From positions 1 through 49,365 of the IMG/VR virus record IMGVR_UViG_3300004369_000679: 49,365 nucleotides of DNA; one strand, written 5' to 3'. How positions within the stretch are numbered: the stretch's first letter is position 1; the number at the start of each line of letters is the position of its first letter. Under the pieces are notes generated by a model. The model had not been told where the DNA came from. It worked only from the letters and a program-made list of their open reading frames with translations, and ran no database searches. Below are positions 23,810 through 32,059 of this stretch, piece by piece. The stretch is from a virus. Position numbers and translations under genes: made by a program.

Positions 23810-26626
23810 ATGGCAAAAGGTGATTTCAGTAAATCTATATTAGGTGCAACAACAACCAGACCAGACTCTAAAAAAGATGCAAACTTAACCCATGGCATAT
23901 ATCTTGCCAAAGTGGTTAATAACACAGACGATTTTTTAACTGGTAGCATTGAAGTAGAAATTCCTGCACTATATAGATCTACCGGCCAAGGTGTAAAGTC
24001 AATCAAGAAAGTTCAATTCTCTACACCTTTTGGCGGAATATCTCCTAATGTAGTTGTAAAACCAGAAGATACGGAAAAATACGAAAACACACAACAAAGT
24101 TATGGAATGTGGTTTCAACCACCTGATGTTGGTAGCATGGTATTAGTTGCTTTCGCAGACGGAAACATGAAACATGGCTACGTTATAAGCCACGTTCTCA
24201 AGCCAGAGTTTAATCATATGGTACCAGGGCTTCCAGGAGGAAAAAGTTTTCAGGGAGGAGACTTTAATTTACCAACAGCAGAAAAAAATCAATACTCCGG
24301 CCAAGAAGGACATATAGACGTATTAAGACCTATACATCATGATATATCAGAAGCAATTACCAGACAAGGTTTAGCAAACGACCCTATTAGAGGTCCTGGA
24401 ACACAAGGTGCTAGGAGAGATACTCCTAGTAATGTTTTAGGTATTCTGTCTAAAGGCCCAAGACATAAAAAAGGTCTTCCATCAGGTGCTGGACATAGTT
24501 TTGTAATGGATGATGATCCTGTCTCATCTATGGTAAGACTGAGATCAGGAAAAGGACAACAAATATTACTAGACGATGTCACAGGCACAATTTACATGAT
24601 TAACAAAGACGGTAGATGTTGGATGGAATTGGACTGCAATGGAAATATCAACTTTTTTGGAGATGGAGATATAAATTTCCGTGCTAAAAAGAATTTCAAT
24701 CTACGTGCTGATTATGATATCAATATAGAAGCCGGGCAAAATATTCGAATAAAAGCCGCAGGAGATAATATTGACGGCGAAATGAAAGAAACAAAACTTG
24801 CTAAACTAGGACTGCCTACAGAAGGAACTGGAGGTAACATAAACTTCCATGCGGCCGCAGATATGGGAATGTTAGCAACCCGTAATGCTCAGTTATCTGC
24901 AATAGGTGGCGACGTTGATATAAATGCAGGTAGTATGATTAAAACAGAAAGTGGTCTAGGAACAGCCATATCAGCAAATCTAATGGGAGTTAATATTACT
25001 GCTAAGGCTGGTACAATAGGTATTGACTCTCCATTGTCTGTAGGTATTAAAGGCGGAACAGACGTAGGTATAGCAGGTGCAATGATAAGATTAAATACGC
25101 CTGTAGGTGAAGAGATAGCGGCAAAAATTAAGGGTGTGGCATTCGATGCACTAAAAGTAACTGCACCAGCAATAGAAGGTAACGAACAAGAAGACCAATC
25201 TAGCGAATTTCCAGAGTATGATAGAGAAGGCCAAGTTGCATTAACTAGTGGTGGCAAAAGACCTGGCGAAAGGCCAAAAATTAAAACTATTGTGCAGACA
25301 CTTGTAACAGCAGAACCATATGCCGGTCATGCTCCTTACAATCCTCAAACAGAAGACCCTGAATCTATAAGCGAAGATATGAATGCAGATGCAGAAACCA
25401 TGGAAGGACAAATTAGTCCAGAAGATAATTCTCCAGCAGATACTGTAACACCTGAAGGTGATAAAAAAGGAAACGGGTTTAAAGATGCTAAGTCAGGTGT
25501 AGTAAAGGGAGCAAATGCAATTTCAGGAGCAATTGGTGGTGTTTCTGATAAAGTGGGTGGTACAGGTACTGCAATTAGTGGTGCAATAGATAAAGTAACA
25601 GGAATGGTTCCAAACATGGAAGGCATTAAAGACAAATTAAGTAATTTTTTACCATCAAGTTTGCAAAGTTTAACCAGCATAAAAAATCTAGATGGACTAG
25701 TGGCGGCTATGGGTATAGCCATTCCTGCATTCAGAATACCAACAGGTAATGCATTAGGTGATAAGATTGTGGGTATTAAAAAACAACTTAAGGAGATGGA
25801 AGCAAGACTAGGACAATTCAGTTTAGACGGATTTGATCTTCCTCTAGATTTAAATCTTGAAAAAGTAAAAGAAATGAAAAACAAGATTACCGGAGTTGTA
25901 GATGAAGTAAATGCTCTAAAGTCTAAGGCAGATGAATTATCAGGTAAAATACAGGGTTTAAAAACAGATGCTCAAAGACTTGCAGGTCAGGCCGATGGAT
26001 TTGCCTCTAGTATAGATCCTGTAACAGGTGAGGCTCATGGCAGTATGGGAATAACTAGTCAAAATTTTGTAGAAGTAAAATCAAAGTTATCAGAAAAAGG
26101 AATAGATACAACTGTAGATGGTCCTAGTTTAATATTTACAGACAGAAAATCAGGGACTAAAATTGTAGATATTTCCAATGGAATAGGTCCTGTAGGACAA
26201 AGACTTGGGCTAATGAGTACTTTACAATCTACAAAAAAACAAATTGCAGAGCTTATTACAGTAGATATAAGTGAAAATCAAACACTTGCTCTTACCAGTT
26301 TTGTAAGCCATATAGGTATAAGAAACTTTGCAAGGAGTGAATGTCTTATACAATTAAACAGTGGAAATTATGATCAAGTACCAAAGTGTATGAAAAGATG
26401 GCGAACAGGCAGAATAGGAGCAGATTCTGACATAGTAGTAAGACCAGATTATGTTCAACGAAGAGAATATGAATGCGAGTTATTTACTACACCTGATTGG
26501 CTTAATTTAACACTTGAAGAAATGGGACTTGCCGGACCAAATAAAAACTTGTCATTCGGCCAATTGAGGTCTCAACTAAAACTTGCTAAAGAAAGAAAAT
26601 ACAAAGAAATGGGTATTACAGAATAA
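23810..26626 (+). CDS. gp5: Baseplate hub spike gp5-like protein with rearranged domains
   Basis: A 938-residue central spike. Residues 25-150 look like the OB-fold (GIYLAKVVNNTDDFLTGSIE, then WFQPPDVGSMVLVAFADGN). About 225-440 is a VgrG/gp5-type beta-helix with repeated short strands (GQQILLDDVTGTIYM, GNINFFGDGDINFRAKKNFN). About 480-815 is acidic and then helical. Residues 816-898 match the C-terminal half of GH24 lysozymes (TLALTSFVSHIGIRNF, IQLNSGNYDQVPKCMKRW, YVQRREYECELF). The catalytic N-terminal lobe (E...Y.D..G..TIG.G) is not seen. T4 gp5 order is OB, complete lysozyme, beta-helix. An AGGAGG ribosome site lies in the preceding gene's end. Confidence 0.82.
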   Translation: MAKGDFSKSILGATTTRPDSKKDANLTHGIYLAKVVNNTDDFLTGSIEVEIPALYRSTGQGVKSIKKVQFSTPFGGISPNVVVKPEDTEKYENTQQSYGMWFQPPDVGSMVLVAFADGNMKHGYVISHVLKPEFNHMVPGLPGGKSFQGGDFNLPTAEKNQYSGQEGHIDVLRPIHHDISEAITRQGLANDPIRGPGTQGARRDTPSNVLGILSKGPRHKKGLPSGAGHSFVMDDDPVSSMVRLRSGKGQQILLDDVTGTIYMINKDGRCWMELDCNGNINFFGDGDINFRAKKNFNLRADYDINIEAGQNIRIKAAGDNIDGEMKETKLAKLGLPTEGTGGNINFHAAADMGMLATRNAQLSAIGGDVDINAGSMIKTESGLGTAISANLMGVNITAKAGTIGIDSPLSVGIKGGTDVGIAGAMIRLNTPVGEEIAAKIKGVAFDALKVTAPAIEGNEQEDQSSEFPEYDREGQVALTSGGKRPGERPKIKTIVQTLVTAEPYAGHAPYNPQTEDPESISEDMNADAETMEGQISPEDNSPADTVTPEGDKKGNGFKDAKSGVVKGANAISGAIGGVSDKVGGTGTAISGAIDKVTGMVPNMEGIKDKLSNFLPSSLQSLTSIKNLDGLVAAMGIAIPAFRIPTGNALGDKIVGIKKQLKEMEARLGQFSLDGFDLPLDLNLEKVKEMKNKITGVVDEVNALKSKADELSGKIQGLKTDAQRLAGQADGFASSIDPVTGEAHGSMGITSQNFVEVKSKLSEKGIDTTVDGPSLIFTDRKSGTKIVDISNGIGPVGQRLGLMSTLQSTKKQIAELITVDISENQTLALTSFVSHIGIRNFARSECLIQLNSGNYDQVPKCMKRWRTGRIGADSDIVVRPDYVQRREYECELFTTPDWLNLTLEEMGLAGPNKNLSFGQLRSQLKLAKERKYKEMGITE

Positions 26627-26627
26627 T

Positions 26628-26819
26628 TTATTTATTACTGAGTTCTTTTTTAAGATCTGCATTTTCAACAAGTAACCTGTATTTTTGTTCTTGCTCTTCA
26701 GCAACTGCTTTTTCTAGTAATTCAATATGAGCTCTTAAAGACGCACACTCATTGTTTTTATCAATTAACATAACTCTCAATTCTTCTTCCAATGTATTGT
26801 TTAAAGATGATATAGCCAT
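26628..26819 (-). CDS. Small coiled-coil protein beside the hydrolase gene
   Basis: A 63-residue, almost fully helical protein (NTLEEELRVMLIDKNNECAS and LEKAVAEEQEQKYRLLVENA) with heptad-spaced Leu/Ile/Val, probably a dimeric coiled coil. I choose the ATG at 26819, preceded by GAGGAAT; an in-frame TTG at 26831 would overlap the hydrolase. It starts one nt after the hydrolase stop and converges with gp5, whose stop is two nt away, with no clear terminator between them. Function unknown. Confidence 0.6.
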   Translation of the reverse strand: MAISSLNNTLEEELRVMLIDKNNECASLRAHIELLEKAVAEEQEQKYRLLVENADLKKELSNK

Positions 26820-26820
26820 T

Positions 26821-27429
26821 TTATTCCTCAAATATTATTTTTTGTAACATATCTGTTACACTATTATTTAACAAAACACTACTATGACCTGCTTCTATAG
26901 TGATATTTTTACTGTTTTTAAATCCTGGTGGTGTAGCACCTTGACTATCCACTGTGATCATGCCATCGTTTGCTTTGCCTCCTAGACCTGCAACAGGATT
27001 AGAACCTGCTGTACAAACTATGTTTGTGTGATTACCACTAAAGGTTTTTTCCTGTAATAATTGTAATACTTCCGCACCCGGCCTTGTGTTTTGAAACATC
27101 TTAGAATTTCTCCAAAAATAACCAAAAATTCTGGCTACCGGAGTACCCTCCCAGGGAGTTGCTATTGTAACTAAATGACTCACTTTTCTGGGATAAACAC
27201 TAGCATACCAAGCCGCAAGAAGCCCGCCAAAACTGTGTCCTACTAATACTACAGGCTGTTTTCCAAACTCTCGCTCTTTTCTAATACGCAGAATTTCTAC
27301 TAAATCGTATGGGTCTTCGTCCATACTATATGCAGGGCGTATAAAGTTATGCTCTGGCAACTTTAAAGTGTAATAATTAAAGTTATCAGGATCAGCATTA
27401 GCACCGTGTATATAGATCACATTTTTCAT
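26821..27429 (-). CDS. Lipase/esterase-like alpha/beta hydrolase
   Basis: A 202-residue protein with the fold's landmarks: N-terminal VIYIHGANAD (oxyanion region), the nucleophile elbow VGHSFGG with Ser66, VTIATPWEGTPVA typical of triacylglycerol lipase-like enzymes, NDGMITVDSQ with Asp155, and EAGHSSVL with His182, giving a complete catalytic triad. No signal peptide is evident. The start is set at 27429 because the earlier ATG at 27444 lies within the -10 box of its promoter; the mRNA would then be nearly leaderless. It is antisense within the baseplate cluster. Substrate unknown; a role in host lipid or envelope modification is inference. Confidence 0.75.
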   Translation of the reverse strand: MKNVIYIHGANADPDNFNYYTLKLPEHNFIRPAYSMDEDPYDLVEILRIRKEREFGKQPVVLVGHSFGGLLAAWYASVYPRKVSHLVTIATPWEGTPVARIFGYFWRNSKMFQNTRPGAEVLQLLQEKTFSGNHTNIVCTAGSNPVAGLGGKANDGMITVDSQGATPPGFKNSKNITIEAGHSSVLLNNSVTDMLQKIIFEE

Positions 27430-27435
27430 GAATTC

Positions 27436-27463
27436 ATTATACATGTAAATCTATATAAGTCAA
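27436..27463 (-). promoter_or_regulatory. Sigma-70-type promoter of the hydrolase unit
   Basis: Minus-strand TTGACT (27463-27458), 16-nt spacer, TATAAT (27441-27436). It has the same spacing as the gp55 operon promoter. The -10 ends only 6 nt before the ATG at 27429. Confidence 0.75.
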
Positions 27464-27493
27464 GTAAAAATTAAAACTTGTTATAATGAATAT

Positions 27494-27501
27494 GATAAAT
27501 A
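27494..27501 (+). promoter_or_regulatory. Late promoter motif GATAAATA for the gp25-gp6 operon
   Basis: GATAAATA on the plus strand, ending 5 nt before the gp25 ATG at 27507. If used, transcription would start at or next to the start codon. Confidence 0.5.
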
Positions 27502-27506
27502 CTTGC

Positions 27507-27878
27507 ATGGCAACATTATTTAAAGGATTTAGCACAGTTAATAAGGTCAGGGCACCCTATACTTTAACTGACGCAGAACTTGTAAAAAGAGATTTACTAA
27601 ATCATTTCTATACCAAATTAGGTGAAAGAATAATGAGACCCACATTTGGAAGTGTGATATGGGACTATCTCATGGAACCACAAACTCCAGATTTAGAAGA
27701 AATTATAAAAGAAGATATTGAAAGAATAGTAGGTTCAGACCCAAGAGCAGAGCTAATAGACGTAAATATATTAATTCTTGACCATGCTATCCAGGCAGAG
27801 GTAAAAATTAAGTATATTTTGTTAGATAGCGAAGACGTTCTATTTTTAGAATATGCAACAAAAGGTGTAGATGAATAA
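27507..27878 (+). CDS. gp25: Baseplate wedge protein gp25
   Basis: A 123-residue wedge protein connecting baseplate and sheath. It carries FKGFSTVNKVRAPYTLTDAE at the N-terminus, then the gp25 core GERIMRPTFGSVIWDYLMEP and EDIERIVGSDPRAEL. Length is close to T4 gp25 (132 residues). I choose the ATG at 27507 because the family begins just before KGFSTVN; the in-frame ATG at 27486 lies upstream of the late promoter motif. No Shine-Dalgarno sequence precedes either. The stop overlaps the gp6 start (TAATG). Confidence 0.9.
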   Translation: MATLFKGFSTVNKVRAPYTLTDAELVKRDLLNHFYTKLGERIMRPTFGSVIWDYLMEPQTPDLEEIIKEDIERIVGSDPRAELIDVNILILDHAIQAEVKIKYILLDSEDVLFLEYATKGVDE

Positions 27879-30800
27879 TGGCAACAGTAAATAGACAAAA
27901 TAATTTATTTGCCGCAGAAGATTGGAAGGTGGCATACAAGGCATTTAGCCAGGTAGATTTTCAGGCTTATGACTTTGATTCTATAAGAACCACATTAGTG
28001 GATTATATAAGAACAAACTTCCCAGAAAACTTTAACGACTATATCGAAAGTTCTGAATTTATAGCGATTTTAGAATTACTTGCGTTTTTAAGCACCAGTA
28101 TTTCTTTCAGAATGGATATCAATACCAGAGAAAACTTTTTAGAAACTGCTGAAAGAAGAGACTCAATTTTTAAACTTGCCAGAATGTTGGGATATAACCC
28201 CAAAAGAAATTTACCAGCAAGTGGATTAGTAAAATTAACATCTATAGTAACAACTGAAAATATAACAGATAGCTCAGGAAATCAGTTATCAAATACAAGA
28301 GTATTTTGGGACGATGCAAATAATCCTGATAGTTATGAACAGTTTATATTAATTTTAAACTCTGCAATGAGTACCACAAACAGATTTACAGCACCTGTTA
28401 AAGAAGGAAAAATAGCAGGAATACCTACAGAACAATATAATCTAAACACAGTTATAGGATCGCCTATTTCATATACGTTTAATATTAATACAAATGGCGT
28501 AAGTAGAGCTTGTGAAATTGTTAATGGTGATTTTGATGATGGTAAGTATTTTTATGAAAAACATCCTAATCCATTAAACGATTTTAGTTTATTTTATAGA
28601 AATGACGGCAAAGGAATTTCTAGTAATAACACAGGATTCTTTTTATTATTTAAACAAGGCGTACTTAATTTTGAAGATGTAAATTATACTATACCTGTGG
28701 TAAGCAGAACACAAGATTTAAACGTTACAAGTATCAATGAAACTGATGTTTGGGTTCAAGAAATTACAACAGGTGGCACAATATTAAACCAATGGACAAA
28801 GATTCCAAATACTGTTGGCCAAACACTAAACTATAATAGCCTAAAACTAGGATCTAGAAACCTATTTTCTACAGAAAATATAGATAATGCTGGAGTAAGA
28901 ATAAAATTCCCTGATGGCAATTTTGGTAATATTCCAAACGGAGTTTTTAGAATATGGTATAGAACAAGTGATCCTGAATCATATACGATATCACCTGAAG
29001 ACGTTCAAAATGTTAGTGTCAATATACCTTACGAAAATGCCGGTGGTGATTCTCACACACTCACATTAAGTTTTAGTTTAAGATCGCCCGTTAATAACAG
29101 TTTGCCACCAGAGTCTCTAAATGAAATAAAAACAAGAGCACCTGAGGTATTTTATACACAAAACAGAATGGTGAGTGCCCAAGATTATCAGGTATTCCCC
29201 ACAAGTCAATCTTCAAATTTAAGAAAGTTAAAAGCAACAAATAAAACTCATGCCGGGCATAGCAGATATATTGATATAACAGACCCTACAGGAACTTTCC
29301 AAAGTATTGAGTCATATGCGGAAGATGGCGTAATTTATGCAGATGATAAAAGTGTATCAGAATTATTTACTATTAACGAAAACACAACATCATCTGAAAT
29401 TGCTACAAGTATTTTACCATTGTATTTAAAAAATCAATCTTTAAATAATTTTGTTTATAACACAATGCGTAAAAATGTTGTTGCTACCTCTCCTGCTACT
29501 TTTGACACTAGTACAAAAAGAATAAACTGGAAAACATTACCTGTAAAAACAGTTAATACTACAGGATACTTAACTGAGACAGTTATTGAATCTAATGTTG
29601 CTGTAACAAGTGTTCTTATAAACACCACTGCAGACACATCTATGTTTAAAGAAAACAATTTTATTAAATTTGCAGACCCAAACAACATTGGTAATTATAA
29701 ATGGGTAAGAGTTACCAGAATAGATAACAATGGTCAATTATCTAGTGGATTAAGTACATCTACAGGACCAATAAGCATTAGTGCTAATATAAATGATGGT
29801 TGGAAGGCATTAGAAGTAATTGCTACATTAAGAAAAACATTTACTGCAACAGAGCAGAATGCAATTATTACTGAGCTTAATAACAAGAGAAATTTTGGAT
29901 TAGGTTATGATCCTGGTCTAGACGAATACTATATTATTACAAGTAACAATTTATCTGCACCTGTAAATGGTGTTTTACCAGATTACAGTTTTGCGAATGC
30001 CAAAGATACTTCAGGCACAAATGCAGATGCTAGTTATATAATACATTTTAAATATAATCCTATATCTGTTTCCAGTTACAGTTACAATGTAACAGTAAGG
30101 GGATTACAATATGTAATACAGAGCAAAGAAAGTCTAAAATTTTACAATGTTAAAAATGTTAAAATTACAGACAATACTACAAAAGCAGTAAGAGATGTAA
30201 TTACTTTTAACACACTAAACACTAAGCCAGGTGTAACAGAAGTGTTTAAATGGTACGACAATGATGACGACAATAAAGGTGAAGTTTGGCAAAGTCAGGA
30301 AACTGGACAAACATATCTACCTCAAACAACCGTACCTATGTTACCATTAAGAAGTAGAAATTATTATTGGTATGATATAAACTGTGAATGGCAAAGTAAT
30401 TTTGGTTTGCTTAGAGGTCAGGGATTACCTAAAGCAAACATTATAGCAAACAACAGATTTGTAGATGAAGCCACTATACACTTAAATACTTTTTATGAAG
30501 ACAACACAGCATTTGAAACTAGAACAAATGTTACTATCGCTAATGTTACAGGTAGAATAGAGCATTTCCCTGCAAATATAGTTATAGAATTTGATAACAC
30601 AACCTTTGGATACAATTTATTTGATGCTGATGGAAATATAAATTATAAACAAGAAAATACCAGCACAGGATTAGTTGAATTTTTTAGTGGAAACACCAGC
30701 ATTTACACTTATGGAGAAAGTGGAACGCTCTTAGATCCATCAAAAACCGGCAGAATAGTTTTAGCAAATGCAGATCATATTGCACAAACAGGAACATTGT

Positions 30801-32059
30801 ATTATGCTGATGTTCAAGACCCTACAGGATTTTTACATGCATCAGATAGTAGCAGTAACTATAGTGTAGATAAATTTAAAGTTCTGTATTTAAACGACAA
30901 AGAAAAGTTAGACAAAGATATCAAATGGACAATAGCAGACACGTTTAAAGAACCAGACGGTTACGTCGATCCAAGAAAAGTTATTGTGGCACCAATAGAC
31001 TCTGATGAAGATCTAGTACCAGACGAGCCACTGCAATATGATGATTTTGTGGGGCCTAATAGTTTAGTATTTTTTGAATACTATACTGATTTCGATGGTT
31101 ACACATACGACAAACCATCAAGTGGAAAAATTTTAGATTACAGAGGAGAAACCAGTATTAACCTTAGCGATACTGCCTTCTTGTCACCAGCAAGTTATGA
31201 TGCACCTACTAATTGGGAAACTGTAAAGTTCTTAATTGTTGATACGGTTGCTATTGCACAACTACTTAACAATAATTCAGATAGATATCATGGAATGGTA
31301 GTGTATGTCACAGAAAATAAAAAGACATATCAAATGACCAGAAGTAGTACAAACAACACCACAATTACATTAATAGAAACACAGGATTATCTGGTTAGGC
31401 AAGGAAGAGCTTCTACTCAAGACACATCAGTTGTAGATCCGCAAAATGTTATACTTAAATGGAATCATACAGCACCTAATGATGTGAGAATAGATCCTAG
31501 TATTAGTAATGTTGTTGAAATGTTGGTGCTCACAGACACATACTACTCACAAATTTCTAAATATAAAAATGTTCCAGGTACAACATACCCTATAGCACCT
31601 ACAAGTGAGGAACTTGCAAATGAATTTGAAAACCTCAACGAGTTTAAAAATGCTAGTGATACTTTGGTTTATAGAAGTGCAAAATTTAAAATATTATTTG
31701 GTGAAGATGCAGATCCAGAATTCCAGGCAAAATTTAAAGTAGTTAAAATACCAGGAACAACATTAAGTGATAATGAAATAAAATCACAGATCATATCTTT
31801 ATTTAATTCATATTTCTTTGTGGATAATTGGGAGTTTGGTGAAAACTTTTACTTTACAGAACTATCTAGTTATATACATTCTAATATGGGTAATAGTATA
31901 GGAAGTATAATTATACTGCCTAAAAACACATCAGGAAGTTTTGGTGACCTTTTTCAAGTTAAAGCCGAACCTAATGAATTATTTTTAAGCACAGCAACAG
32001 TTAATGATATAACTATTGTAGAAAAAATTAACTCTCAAACATTGAGAACTGATAGATAA
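27878..32059 (+). CDS. gp6: Baseplate wedge protein gp6, extended
   Basis: Main wedge subunit that forms the inner baseplate ring. The N-terminus (KAFSQVDFQAYDFDSIRTTL, then ESSEFIAILELLAFLSTSIS and FRMDINTRENFLETAERRDS) is the gp6/baseplate-J helical region. RMVSAQDYQVFP around residue 430 is the J-type motif. The 1393-residue length is about double T4 gp6 (660); the extra part is mainly in the beta-rich middle (roughly 500-1200). The C-terminal part (IISLFNSYFFVDNWEFGENF, near 1310-1340) returns to the J pattern. It overlaps gp25 and the next gene by TAATG at both ends. Confidence 0.85.
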   Translation: MATVNRQNNLFAAEDWKVAYKAFSQVDFQAYDFDSIRTTLVDYIRTNFPENFNDYIESSEFIAILELLAFLSTSISFRMDINTRENFLETAERRDSIFKLARMLGYNPKRNLPASGLVKLTSIVTTENITDSSGNQLSNTRVFWDDANNPDSYEQFILILNSAMSTTNRFTAPVKEGKIAGIPTEQYNLNTVIGSPISYTFNINTNGVSRACEIVNGDFDDGKYFYEKHPNPLNDFSLFYRNDGKGISSNNTGFFLLFKQGVLNFEDVNYTIPVVSRTQDLNVTSINETDVWVQEITTGGTILNQWTKIPNTVGQTLNYNSLKLGSRNLFSTENIDNAGVRIKFPDGNFGNIPNGVFRIWYRTSDPESYTISPEDVQNVSVNIPYENAGGDSHTLTLSFSLRSPVNNSLPPESLNEIKTRAPEVFYTQNRMVSAQDYQVFPTSQSSNLRKLKATNKTHAGHSRYIDITDPTGTFQSIESYAEDGVIYADDKSVSELFTINENTTSSEIATSILPLYLKNQSLNNFVYNTMRKNVVATSPATFDTSTKRINWKTLPVKTVNTTGYLTETVIESNVAVTSVLINTTADTSMFKENNFIKFADPNNIGNYKWVRVTRIDNNGQLSSGLSTSTGPISISANINDGWKALEVIATLRKTFTATEQNAIITELNNKRNFGLGYDPGLDEYYIITSNNLSAPVNGVLPDYSFANAKDTSGTNADASYIIHFKYNPISVSSYSYNVTVRGLQYVIQSKESLKFYNVKNVKITDNTTKAVRDVITFNTLNTKPGVTEVFKWYDNDDDNKGEVWQSQETGQTYLPQTTVPMLPLRSRNYYWYDINCEWQSNFGLLRGQGLPKANIIANNRFVDEATIHLNTFYEDNTAFETRTNVTIANVTGRIEHFPANIVIEFDNTTFGYNLFDADGNINYKQENTSTGLVEFFSGNTSIYTYGESGTLLDPSKTGRIVLANADHIAQTGTLYYADVQDPTGFLHASDSSSNYSVDKFKVLYLNDKEKLDKDIKWTIADTFKEPDGYVDPRKVIVAPIDSDEDLVPDEPLQYDDFVGPNSLVFFEYYTDFDGYTYDKPSSGKILDYRGETSINLSDTAFLSPASYDAPTNWETVKFLIVDTVAIAQLLNNNSDRYHGMVVYVTENKKTYQMTRSSTNNTTITLIETQDYLVRQGRASTQDTSVVDPQNVILKWNHTAPNDVRIDPSISNVVEMLVLTDTYYSQISKYKNVPGTTYPIAPTSEELANEFENLNEFKNASDTLVYRSAKFKILFGEDADPEFQAKFKVVKIPGTTLSDNEIKSQIISLFNSYFFVDNWEFGENFYFTELSSYIHSNMGNSIGSIIILPKNTSGSFGDLFQVKAEPNELFLSTATVNDITIVEKINSQTLRTDR

